Positions 1 to 5,650 of a DNA stretch of 5,650 nucleotides are shown piece after piece. Made by a program: the position numbers and the translations under genes. The notes below the pieces were generated by a model. It saw only the letters and a list, made by a program, of their open reading frames with translations, did no database searches and was not told where the DNA came from. Source of the stretch: DAOTUL01 sp034437435 (GTDB taxonomy: Bacteria > Chloroflexota > Anaerolineae > Aggregatilineales > Phototrophicaceae); contig CAYQJO010000273.1 of NCBI GenBank assembly GCA_964417785.1, positions 1 through 5,650 on the forward strand, given 5' to 3'. Positions within the stretch are counted from its first letter, which is position 1; every line of letters begins with the position of its first letter.

Positions 1-1
1 C

Positions 2-2332
2 AACCATCCCAACATCGTCAAAGTACTGGCGAGCATAGTGGAAGGCGACGACCACTATGTTATCATGGAATATGTGGGTGGTGGCGATCTGGCCCGCCTG
101 CTGGAAAACTACCGCAAGCGCGAGACCTTGATGCCGGTTGACCGCATCCTGGAGATCGGTCTGGACCTATCCGACGCGCTGGCCCGCGCCCATCGTCTGC
201 AAATCATCCACCGCGACATCAAACCGGCCAACGTCCTGCTGGCAGAGGATGGCACACCCCGCCTGACCGATTTCGGTGTAGCCCACATCGGCGGCTCCAC
301 CCGCATGACGGAGACCGGCTCGGTTCTCGGCACACTGGCTTATCTCAGCCCGGAAGCCTGTGCCGGTCAAGACCTGGACATCCGTGCCGACATCTGGTCA
401 TTTGGCGTTATGCTCTATGAGATGTTGGCGCTGCAACGTCCTTTTGACGAGAACAACTCCGCCGCCCTGCTGCACGCTATCCTGAATAAAACACCGGTCA
501 GCCTGCCCGAACTGCGACCGGATATACCGCCGGGCCTGGCTGTGCTGGTGGAGAGTATGCTGGTCAAAGACCGCCATCAGCGCGTGGGCAGTGCACGGCT
601 GGTCGGAGCGCAGTTGGAAGCCCTCATCAGTGGCAGCGATCCGGTTGAGATCACACCGACATCCAGCCGGGTACAGGTCCCACCTGGTGTCGATCATGGC
701 GAGTTCATACCCGATGACCCACCTACCCGCGAGCAGCTTCTCATCACCCAGTCATCCAGTCCCCGGCGGCCCATCTGGCTGTTTGCCCTGCCCATCATGC
801 TGATTGTGGTACTGACCCTGGCCGCCGTTCTGGCATCAGGTGCGTTGGAAGTCGAATCAAATACCAGCACACCGGTACCGACAGTGGTGCCGGTAGCAGA
901 CGGTCAGTATACGGTGCTGGTGGCGTCTATGGAGCGAGTCGGCGGTGAATCCCGCGATGTTAGCCGCTTCATCGCCGACGATCTGCACGCCCGCTTTGAG
1001 GAGGATGTACCGTTCTCCAATATCGCCATCCGCCGCTATGAAGGTATCATCACCACCAGCGAGCAGGCGGTTGAGATCGCCAACGCCAGCGATGCATCGC
1101 TCATCATCTGGGGTAACTACGACATCGAGGCTGTCAACGTCGAGGTACAACTCGGATCGCTGGTCGATTTCCCTGACCTGTTGTTTGATCGCAGTGACAT
1201 CGAGGTATTGAGCAACGCCCGCCTGCGCATGACCAACGAAAGGCGCGAGACATTGGCTTTTTCTATCGTGGCCGCCATGAACATTCTGCATACCGCCAAC
1301 ACCGACAGCTATGGTGTCGGGCAGAATCTGGCAATTCTCAATTTGATCGATGAACCACCAGCGGAGGTCATCGGCAACAGCGCCGCCGCCCACTGGCATC
1401 GCTACCTGGGGTTGTATTTCGCCGATGACGAGACCGCCCTGGCTAGTGTCACCGAGGCGGTCAAACTCCTGCCACGCCATCCCATTCCATACCAGGGGCG
1501 TAGTCTTGTCTACAATCAACTTGGACGTTTTGATGAAGCGCTCCAGGATGTCTATACCAGTCTGGAAGTCGGGCCAACAGACTGGGCCATGCCCTATGCG
1601 ATTGTGGGGCAGTATATGCTGTATTATGAGAACGACTTCGAGGCAGCTATCGAAGCCCATTCGACTGCACTGGAACTGCGGCCCAACGACTGGTGGGACC
1701 TGACCTTCCGGGGGATCAGCTACTACGCCATTGGCGACTTCGAGAACGCTCGTCAGGACTTCGTTGATGCGATCCAACTTGAACCCGAAGCCAATTTTCC
1801 TTATGTTTTCGCCGCTTCCATCGCCCTACGCGAAGGCGAACTTGGCACAGCCCAGGAACTGCTGCAGTTCATCCGCGATAACTTCCCCGATCCAGCATTC
1901 GCCCGTCGTTTGATGGATGCGGCTTACGGCGATGTGGTGTACGGCACTGAGTTTGTAGCCGGGGCTGAGGCCGTCGGTTATTTCGTCCTGGGCCAGTGGA
2001 ATGAAGTGCTTCGGGTGGTGGATGAGACACTCGGTATCCGGCCCACCTTCACCGATTTTTATCTGATAGACGGGCTGGCACACTGTAACCTGCAAAATTA
2101 CGCCGAAGCCGAAGCCAGCTACACACAGCTTATCCGCCGCGAACCAGACTATACGCTCGCCTATTTGCTGAGAGCGGAAGCGCGTATGCGCCAATCGAAA
2201 ACCGAGCTCGCCAGCGCAGATATGGCACAGATCATCCGCCAGCGCGAGGGAGCGCAGTTTGCACCCTTTGTGCAGGCGTTCCGCAACGGCGACATCACCT
2301 GCGAAAATCTGCTGGATTTGGCCGTACCCTGA
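2..2332 (+). CDS. Transmembrane Ser/Thr protein kinase with extracytoplasmic TPR sensor region (5' partial)
   Basis: This is a Hanks-type Ser/Thr kinase receptor that should phosphorylate cytoplasmic proteins in response to an external signal. The frame is open from base 2 and begins with HPNIVKV, so the glycine-rich loop and ATP-binding Lys lie upstream of the window. The GTG at 38 falls inside the kinase fold and is not the start. Visible kinase motifs are the hinge IMEYVGGGDL, the catalytic loop HRDIKPANVLL (from 209), DFG (269-277), SPEA (347-358) and DIWSFG (389-406). The kinase domain ends near 630. A Ser/Thr/Pro-rich linker then leads to an Arg-Arg pair and one membrane helix (about 773-838), which puts the rest outside. 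After a Thr/Pro stalk comes a roughly 170-residue alpha/beta domain (about 900-1370) that faintly resembles TolB-N/FlgO-type domains. About eight TPR units follow (1385-2257), with the typical pattern of a mid-unit Gly and a terminal Pro (e.g. LEVGPTDW, LELRPNDW). Kinase identity is certain. The sensor domain name is a guess and the ligand is unknown. Confidence 0.95.
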   Translation, partial: NHPNIVKVLASIVEGDDHYVIMEYVGGGDLARLLENYRKRETLMPVDRILEIGLDLSDALARAHRLQIIHRDIKPANVLLAEDGTPRLTDFGVAHIGGSTRMTETGSVLGTLAYLSPEACAGQDLDIRADIWSFGVMLYEMLALQRPFDENNSAALLHAILNKTPVSLPELRPDIPPGLAVLVESMLVKDRHQRVGSARLVGAQLEALISGSDPVEITPTSSRVQVPPGVDHGEFIPDDPPTREQLLITQSSSPRRPIWLFALPIMLIVVLTLAAVLASGALEVESNTSTPVPTVVPVADGQYTVLVASMERVGGESRDVSRFIADDLHARFEEDVPFSNIAIRRYEGIITTSEQAVEIANASDASLIIWGNYDIEAVNVEVQLGSLVDFPDLLFDRSDIEVLSNARLRMTNERRETLAFSIVAAMNILHTANTDSYGVGQNLAILNLIDEPPAEVIGNSAAAHWHRYLGLYFADDETALASVTEAVKLLPRHPIPYQGRSLVYNQLGRFDEALQDVYTSLEVGPTDWAMPYAIVGQYMLYYENDFEAAIEAHSTALELRPNDWWDLTFRGISYYAIGDFENARQDFVDAIQLEPEANFPYVFAASIALREGELGTAQELLQFIRDNFPDPAFARRLMDAAYGDVVYGTEFVAGAEAVGYFVLGQWNEVLRVVDETLGIRPTFTDFYLIDGLAHCNLQNYAEAEASYTQLIRREPDYTLAYLLRAEARMRQSKTELASADMAQIIRQREGAQFAPFVQAFRNGDITCENLLDLAVP

Positions 2333-2434
2333 ATCCGCCCAGACGTTCGATCTGGTTCTCGATAAACGCTACAGCCAGCGTATCAACATCGAATGTGAAG
2401 TCCATCCCTGCCAGCGACACGCTTCCGGTTTGTG

Positions 2435-2455
2435 GAGGTGAAACTCGTTCACCTC
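2435..2455. repeat. Perfect 8-bp inverted repeat (hairpin)
   Basis: GAGGTGAA (2435-2442) is exactly complementary to TTCACCTC (2448-2455), with a 5-base loop ACTCG. It lies 103 bases after the kinase stop and about 95 bases before the -35 box proposed for the next gene. No T-run follows on either strand, so it is not a textbook intrinsic terminator. It could be a transcript-end stabilising stem for the kinase mRNA or a protein-binding palindrome. Only the symmetry is directly seen. Confidence 0.55.
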
Positions 2456-2549
2456 ATCCGGCGGCTTCGCGCTTATCGTGCGGTTTGTCGCTGTTCGATT
2501 CCTGCCACCGGCTGAACAGATATGTTTGGCTTGGTCTAATGGCTGGCTT

Positions 2550-2577
2550 TTGCACCACTGGCAAGATATGCTATCAT
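2550..2577 (+). promoter_or_regulatory. Probable sigma70-type promoter with extended -10, for the dehydratase gene
   Basis: TTGCAC (2550-2555) resembles a -35 box. After a 16-base spacer comes TATCAT (2572-2577), a -10-like hexamer. It is preceded by TG plus one base (2569-2571), which forms an extended -10. Transcription would start near 2584, giving a leader of about 145 bases before the ATG at 2729. This is motif-based inference; the spacer is one base short of the optimum. Confidence 0.5.
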
Positions 2578-2618
2578 TGGTGAGCATACTCTACCCGCGA
2601 AGGAATAGTGCAGGGCAT

Positions 2619-2668
2619 CAGCTATCGCTACTGCACACATCTATACAAATCAGACGGATACAGCTATC
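2619..2668. repeat. Two copies of the 8-mer CAGCTATC, 42 bases apart
   Basis: CAGCTATC occurs at 2619-2626 and 2661-2668, with starts 42 bases apart, or about four helical turns. The core GCTATC also occurs at 2570-2575, inside the proposed -10 region. The first copy lies in the 17-base loop of a 6-bp inverted repeat, GTGCAG (2608-2613) with CTGCAC (2631-2636). Same-face spacing downstream of a promoter would suit a regulator binding site, but eight bases is short and chance is possible. Confidence 0.3.
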
Positions 2669-2671
2669 AGA

Positions 2672-2719
2672 AAGGAGAAGCGGCTTCCGCGAACCGATAA
2701 ATCGGGTGGTTTTCGCCGC
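2672..2719 (+). promoter_or_regulatory. Shine-Dalgarno-like site followed by a foldable leader before the dehydratase start
   Basis: AAGGAG at 2672-2677 is the only strong Shine-Dalgarno match before the ATG at 2729, but it is about 51 bases away; the last ten bases before the ATG contain none. Bases 2680-2719 between them are self-complementary. GCGGC (2680-2684) pairs with GCCGC (2715-2719), and inside that CCGA (2694-2697) pairs with TCGG (2702-2705). If this segment folds, only about 11 unpaired bases would separate the Shine-Dalgarno site from the ATG. An alternative local stem is GCGG (2680-2683) with CCGC (2687-2690). The pairings are seen; the role is inference. Confidence 0.4.
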
Positions 2720-2728
2720 ATAATTTCT

Positions 2729-3859
2729 ATGAAAATTACCGATATTACCGCCTATCCAGTCAAGGAATGGCGCACTTTTTTGTTTATTGTCATCGACACT
2801 GACGAAGGCATTTATGGTCTGGGGGAAGCTGGAATCACCGGGCGTGAGATGGCGATGGCCGGAGCGATTGAACACTTCAAACCGCTGCTCATCGGCCAGG
2901 ACCCGTTTCGCATCGAACACATCTGGCAAACCCTGTTCCGGGGCGGTTTTTTCCCGGCGCAGCGCATCCTGACAGCGGTTATCGCCGGGATCGATATGGC
3001 TCTGTGGGACATCAAGGGTAAGGCCCTCGGCGTGCCGGTCTACGAACTGCTGGGTGGACGGGTGCGCGATAAGGTCGTCTGCTATCCGCACAACAGTGGC
3101 GGTTCGATTGAAGCCCTGGTGGAATCGTGCCAGAAATCGGTGGACGAGGGCTGGAAGTTTGTCCGCTGGGGTTTGCCGTCAGAGGGTGACATCCTGGAGC
3201 CGCATCGCATGGTGCGCCAGTCGATCAAGCAGTTTGAAGCGGTGCGCGAAGGGGTTGGCGACGATATCCATCTGTGCTTCGATGTCCATACCCGGCTTGA
3301 CCTGAGCGACACCGTGACGTTGTGCCGCGAAGTCGAACCCTTCCATCCCTACTTCATGGAAGACCCGCTGCGCTCGGAGAACCCGGATTCGTACAAAACG
3401 CTGCGCTACCGCACCGGTGTGCCGATTGCCGCCGGTGAGCAGTACAGCAGCAAATGGGAGTTCCGGCAGGTGATTGAAGAGGAATTGATCGACTATGCCC
3501 GCATCGACCTCGCTATTTGCGGCGGCATCAGTGAGGCCAGGAAGATCGCCGGATGGTGCGAAACGCACTATATCAAGCTGGCTGTCCATAATCCGATTGG
3601 TCCGGTCAGCACCTCAGCCTGCCTGCATTTAAATCTGGCCTGTTCCAACTTCGGTGTGCAGGAACTGCCGCGCCGTCCCAACGTCAGCCTGCCGGATGTC
3701 GTCACTAATCAACCGGAATGGGAGGATGGCTATCTGCTGCCCCCAACTGCACCCGGACTGGGAATCGAGTTCGACCGCAAGGCCGTCAAGAACCATCCGT
3801 TTGAGATTTCGCACCTTCCACGTCTGAATCGCGAGGACGGCTCGTTCACGAACTGGTAA
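2729..3859 (+). CDS. Enolase-superfamily sugar-acid dehydratase, D-galactonate dehydratase-like
   Basis: This 376-residue protein belongs to the mandelate racemase/muconate lactonizing enzyme group. Such enzymes use Mg2+ to abstract a proton next to a carboxylate and, in this branch, remove water from a sugar acid to give a 2-keto-3-deoxy acid in the cytoplasm. The N-terminal capping domain starts in the usual way (MKITDITAYPV, then VIDTDEGIYGLGEAG). Metal ligands are Asp185 (FDVH), Glu211 (MEDP) and Glu237 (AAGEQ). His187 matches the general acid, and His287 (AVHNPIGP) with Asp260 matches the general-base dyad. Spacing is the same as in E. coli DgoD as I recall it (183, 185, 209, 235, 258, 285), each shifted by two. 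The C-terminus REDGSFTNW is also family-like. Arg146 sits where DgoD has Lys, so the substrate may differ. Start choice is firm by homology although the ribosome site is poor. The next gene is convergent, so this gene appears to be transcribed alone. Confidence 0.88.
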   Translation: MKITDITAYPVKEWRTFLFIVIDTDEGIYGLGEAGITGREMAMAGAIEHFKPLLIGQDPFRIEHIWQTLFRGGFFPAQRILTAVIAGIDMALWDIKGKALGVPVYELLGGRVRDKVVCYPHNSGGSIEALVESCQKSVDEGWKFVRWGLPSEGDILEPHRMVRQSIKQFEAVREGVGDDIHLCFDVHTRLDLSDTVTLCREVEPFHPYFMEDPLRSENPDSYKTLRYRTGVPIAAGEQYSSKWEFRQVIEEELIDYARIDLAICGGISEARKIAGWCETHYIKLAVHNPIGPVSTSACLHLNLACSNFGVQELPRRPNVSLPDVVTNQPEWEDGYLLPPTAPGLGIEFDRKAVKNHPFEISHLPRLNREDGSFTNW

Positions 3860-3866
3860 ACTGCCG

Positions 3867-3893
3867 CCCCTCTCTACAGCGGATGGAGAGGGG
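3867..3893. terminator. Hairpin between convergent genes, likely two-way transcription end
   Basis: CCCCTCTC (3867-3874) pairs perfectly with GAGAGGGG (3886-3893). A T-G and an A-T pair can extend the stem to ten pairs around a 7-base loop. It fills the 45-base gap between the stop codons of two convergent genes, the expected place for a shared terminator. There is no T-run on either side, so it is not a canonical intrinsic terminator. It could act as a roadblock or a 3'-end stabilising stem. Confidence 0.55.
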
Positions 3894-3904
3894 ACGTAGG
3901 GAGA

Positions 3905-4894
3905 TCAAAACCGGTACACCAGCGGCAGATCGCGCATGGTGATCAGTCCCGGTGGGGCATCCAGAACGCGCCGGATGGCATTGATGGCGATGGCGACAGT
4001 ACAGAGGTCGCCGTTGGTCCCCTGGAGCCGGACTTCAAGATTGGGAACGCCGGTGATGTTGATCGTATCGGCTTCATCACCGGCATCCAGTGCCGCGATA
4101 AAGGTCAGGCGGACGAACTCACCGGCATCGGTAAAGCCCTGTGCTACCTGCTTGAGACCGATCACGCCGCCAGCTTCCACCTCAAAGTAATCAGTCTTGT
4201 GGGTGTGTTCGGCAACCACCGGCTCAACCTGATCCTGATAGCGGACCAGCGTCTTACCCAATGTGTCGAACAACATGCCGACGGACTCGGGCAGACCAAC
4301 ATGGCCCATACGCCCGGCGGCCATCTTCTCGTTGAAGGCTTCTACCGTCATGCCAGAACCGATCTTGGCCTGGAACGGCCCCCGGCGCGTACTGGCGTTG
4401 ATGACGCGGGTCACGGCGATATGATCGACCTGCTGGCAAATGGCGGTCAGGTTCAGCGGCAGCGAATCCATGAGAAAGCCCGGATTCACGCCGGTCGCCA
4501 GCACGGTCTTACCGGCTTTGCGAGCAGCGACATCGACGGTTTTGGCGTCATCGGGATGGGCCAGCCAGGGAAACGACATTTCCTCTGAGGTTGAAACGAT
4601 GTCCAGACCATGATCGAGAATATCGATCACCTGCGGTCGGAACAGATCAAAGTACGAGTTGGTGGTATGCAGAACGATGTCGGCCTCGGTGCGCTTGAGG
4701 ACATCGGCCAGCGCTGCATCGACCGGGACATCCAGTGGTCGATCCAGGCCGACGACCTGTCCCAGGTCTTTACCAATTTTCTCCGGATCAATATCGACAC
4801 CGCCCACCAGATCAATCCCGTCACGGGCGGCGACCGCACGGGCAACCGCACTGCCGATAGGGCCGAGTCCAAATTGTACTGCACGAATGGTCAT
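3905..4894 (-). CDS. NAD(P)-dependent oxidoreductase, dihydrodipicolinate reductase / 2,4-diaminopentanoate dehydrogenase-like
   Basis: This 329-residue cytoplasmic enzyme opens with a Rossmann nucleotide-binding motif GLGPIG (residues 9-14). The second strand ends in VDIDPEKIG (33-41), an acidic end that often favours NAD. Motifs of the DapB-like / diaminopentanoate dehydrogenase group follow: IVSTSEEMSFPWL (99-111), ATGVNPGFLMD (133-143) and NASTRRGPFQAKIGSG (166-181). Characterised relatives (Ord of ornithine-fermenting clostridia) oxidatively deaminate 2,4-diaminopentanoate; DapB proper is shorter and makes lysine precursors. Neither the ornithine aminomutase nor other ornithine-fermentation genes are in the window, so the substrate is open. 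The start is well supported: AAGAAGGGA lies six bases before the ATG and the first residues run straight into the Rossmann strand. The gene is convergent with the dehydratase gene and 68 bases after a same-strand YhhN gene. Family placement is confident; exact reaction is not. Confidence 0.85.
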   Translation of the reverse strand: MTIRAVQFGLGPIGSAVARAVAARDGIDLVGGVDIDPEKIGKDLGQVVGLDRPLDVPVDAALADVLKRTEADIVLHTTNSYFDLFRPQVIDILDHGLDIVSTSEEMSFPWLAHPDDAKTVDVAARKAGKTVLATGVNPGFLMDSLPLNLTAICQQVDHIAVTRVINASTRRGPFQAKIGSGMTVEAFNEKMAAGRMGHVGLPESVGMLFDTLGKTLVRYQDQVEPVVAEHTHKTDYFEVEAGGVIGLKQVAQGFTDAGEFVRLTFIAALDAGDEADTINITGVPNLEVRLQGTNGDLCTVAIAINAIRRVLDAPPGLITMRDLPLVYRF

Positions 4895-4900
4895 GTGTGT

Positions 4901-4932
4901 TCCCTTCTTGAGTTAAGCGTCCCGCCATTGTA
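4901..4932 (-). promoter_or_regulatory. Ribosome site and extended -10 promoter for the oxidoreductase gene
   Basis: On the minus strand AAGAAGGGA (4909 down to 4901) lies six bases before the ATG and decides the start. Further upstream, TACAAT (4932 down to 4927) is preceded by TG plus one base, an extended -10. No good -35 hexamer is seen at 16-18 bases. Transcription would start near 4920, giving a short leader of about 25 bases. The ribosome site is clear; the promoter is a motif-level inference. Confidence 0.5.
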
Positions 4933-4934
4933 AC

Positions 4935-4957
4935 AAAAAACCGGGATCAGCGACGGT
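4935..4957 (-). terminator. Weak candidate intrinsic terminator after the YhhN gene
   Basis: Reading the minus strand, ACCG (4957-4954) can pair with CGGT (4943-4940) across a 10-base loop, and a run of six T (4940-4935) follows. The stem is only four pairs, so termination would be inefficient. If it works, it would separate the YhhN transcript from the oxidoreductase gene, in keeping with a separate promoter just downstream. Confidence 0.25.
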
Positions 4958-4962
4958 GTGTT

Positions 4963-5650
4963 CTACAGCAACGACGCCAGCGGCACCGCATACACAATCA
5001 ACATCTGGCCCGGACTGTACGTCAACCACACCACATCGCCGATCCCACGAAAAAAACGACCGTTAAACAACTCGGTCGCCAGAACCAGATCACTGATGAG
5101 GAACAACACCGCCCCCAACGCCAGCCACACAAAACCCGCCGCCTGCAACGCCAACCCGAACCCCACACCCGCCGTCGACGCCAGCAGCAGCGCATACGGC
5201 AGCGCCACAAAATGCACCACGCTGGCCTCATCCCGGTACACCACCAGGAACCACAATACCGCCGCCACCACCCACGCCACCAGCAGACTGCCCCAACCTT
5301 CCGCCGTCTCATCGCCATAGCGCAGCAGGCCCACAATATACGCCACATGCCCCACACCAAAGAAGCCGATTCCCGCCAGAATGCGCCATTCTCCCAGCGG
5401 CAGCAGCCGCGCCAGCGCCAGATCGCCCACCAGACCGAACGTCATCCCCACTGCCACTGCCAGCGCCAACGACTCCGCCGGGGTGTCGATAGCCGCCAGC
5501 CACCAACTCCAACCGGCCACCACCAGCGCCAACGACGCACCCATCCGCATCGGTCGCGGAATGCGATGTTCACCTTCAGCGTTCAACTTTCCGAAGAAAA
5601 ATCCTCCAAAAAGCAGCCCTGCCCACACCGCCAGCAGGCACCAGAACCAG
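4963..5650 (-). CDS. YhhN/TMEM86-family integral membrane protein, possible lysoplasmalogenase (N-terminus off window)
   Basis: This is a polytopic membrane protein with about eight hydrophobic helices and very little soluble sequence. Numbering from the GTG at 5628, it shows the two family hallmarks: an Asp in FGLVGDLAL (Asp69), followed by GIGFFGVGHVAYI with His94, and a second Asp in GAVLFLISDLVLA (Asp180). The last helix carries the usual polar Gln (SPGQMLIVY). Mammalian relatives TMEM86A/B hydrolyse the vinyl-ether bond of lysoplasmalogens; the role of bacterial YhhN members is poorly defined. The frame stays open from 5628 to the window edge and reads WFWCLLAV, which continues the first helix. 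The true start is therefore probably a little to the right of the window, and the GTG is probably internal. It lies 68 bases upstream of the oxidoreductase gene on the same strand. Family call is good; substrate is unproven. Confidence 0.85.
   Translation of the reverse strand, partial: WFWCLLAVWAGLLFGGFFFGKLNAEGEHRIPRPMRMGASLALVVAGWSWWLAAIDTPAESLALAVAVGMTFGLVGDLALARLLPLGEWRILAGIGFFGVGHVAYIVGLLRYGDETAEGWGSLLVAWVVAAVLWFLVVYRDEASVVHFVALPYALLLASTAGVGFGLALQAAGFVWLALGAVLFLISDLVLATELFNGRFFRGIGDVVWLTYSPGQMLIVYAVPLASLL

Larger units (their letters stand above)
2333..2728. other. 396-base intergenic region upstream of the dehydratase gene
   Basis: No convincing gene is seen here. Short open frames exist on both strands, but their translations are rich in Arg, Ser, Cys and Trp and show no domain. 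Just after the kinase stop there is a weak 5-bp stem (2339-2343 with 2351-2355, 7-base loop) and no clear T-run, so it is at best a poor terminator. A perfect 8-bp hairpin lies at 2435-2455. The right half holds a likely promoter (2550-2577), short direct repeats and a structured leader before the ATG at 2729. The left half could include remnants of a lost gene, but I cannot identify one. Confidence 0.6.

Noticed and set aside
38..40. GTG at 38 as the kinase start
   Set aside because: The frame is open upstream to base 2 and encodes HPNIVKV, a conserved kinase segment, so the gene starts outside the window.
857..1777. A 306-codon open frame on the minus strand, opposite the kinase sensor region
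   Set aside because: It lies fully antisense to a frame with clear TPR units and a membrane helix. Its translation shows no domain, so it is best explained by codon bias of the real gene.
2369..2587. A 72-codon minus-strand frame in the gap
   Set aside because: Its composition is unlike a real protein (many Arg, Cys, Trp), there is no ribosome site, and it runs across the likely promoter of the next gene.
2478..2723. An 81-codon plus-strand frame ending five bases before the dehydratase ATG, which might couple translation
   Set aside because: Its start lies upstream of the proposed promoter, it has no ribosome site, and its peptide is rich in Arg and Ser with no recognisable domain.
2333..2728. 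A tRNA, riboswitch or CRISPR repeat in the gap
   Set aside because: I looked for cloverleaf arms, a TTCRA-type T-loop, known riboswitch cores and regularly spaced repeats and saw none; only short hairpins and 8-mers are present.
4199..4588. A 129-codon plus-strand frame opposite the oxidoreductase gene
   Set aside because: It is antisense to a well-supported Rossmann enzyme and shows no domain of its own.
5022..5512. Overlapping minus-strand frames inside the YhhN gene
   Set aside because: They are frame-shifted shadows with extreme Arg/Cys/Trp or Gly/Ala content; the YhhN frame has clear helices and family motifs.
5626..5628. GTG at 5628 (minus strand) as the YhhN start
   Set aside because: Upstream codons to the window edge stay open and encode WFWCLLAV, which completes the first membrane helix, so the start is probably further right.

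Overview
This is a 5.65-kb stretch of moderately GC-rich bacterial chromosome with four protein-coding genes and one 396-base gap. The closest match from memory is an environmental Chloroflexota (Anaerolineae-type) genome. The reasons are the transmembrane Ser/Thr kinase with a large extracytoplasmic TPR region, the Thr/Pro linker just outside the membrane, and the scattered single-enzyme neighbourhood. This placement is inference: the window has no rRNA or other phylogenetic marker.

Layout, left to right. (1) Bases 2-2332, + strand: the 3' part of a receptor-like protein kinase, cut by the left window edge. It has a cytoplasmic kinase domain, one membrane helix, a probable small ligand-binding or TolB/FlgO-like domain, and about eight TPR units. 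(2) Bases 2333-2728: a non-coding gap. Its right half looks like a control region for the next gene, with an extended -10 promoter, short direct repeats, and a hairpin-forming leader whose only good Shine-Dalgarno sequence lies unusually far from the start codon. (3) Bases 2729-3859, + strand: an enolase-superfamily sugar-acid dehydratase whose active-site residues have the same spacing as in D-galactonate dehydratase (DgoD). (4) Bases 3867-3893: a strong hairpin between convergent genes. (5) Bases 3905-4894, - strand: an NAD(P)-dependent oxidoreductase of the dihydrodipicolinate-reductase / 2,4-diaminopentanoate-dehydrogenase type. (6) Bases 4963-5650, - strand: a YhhN/TMEM86-family membrane protein, cut by the right window edge.

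The four genes do not form an obvious pathway. The kinase could sense an external condition and the dehydratase could take part in sugar-acid catabolism, but nothing in the sequence ties the two together. The oxidoreductase and the YhhN protein share a strand and are 68 bases apart. They could be co-transcribed, although the oxidoreductase also appears to have its own extended -10 promoter. I see no mobile element, CRISPR array, tRNA, rRNA or defence cassette. The parts most worth a second look are the sensor half of the kinase and the structured leader of the dehydratase gene.
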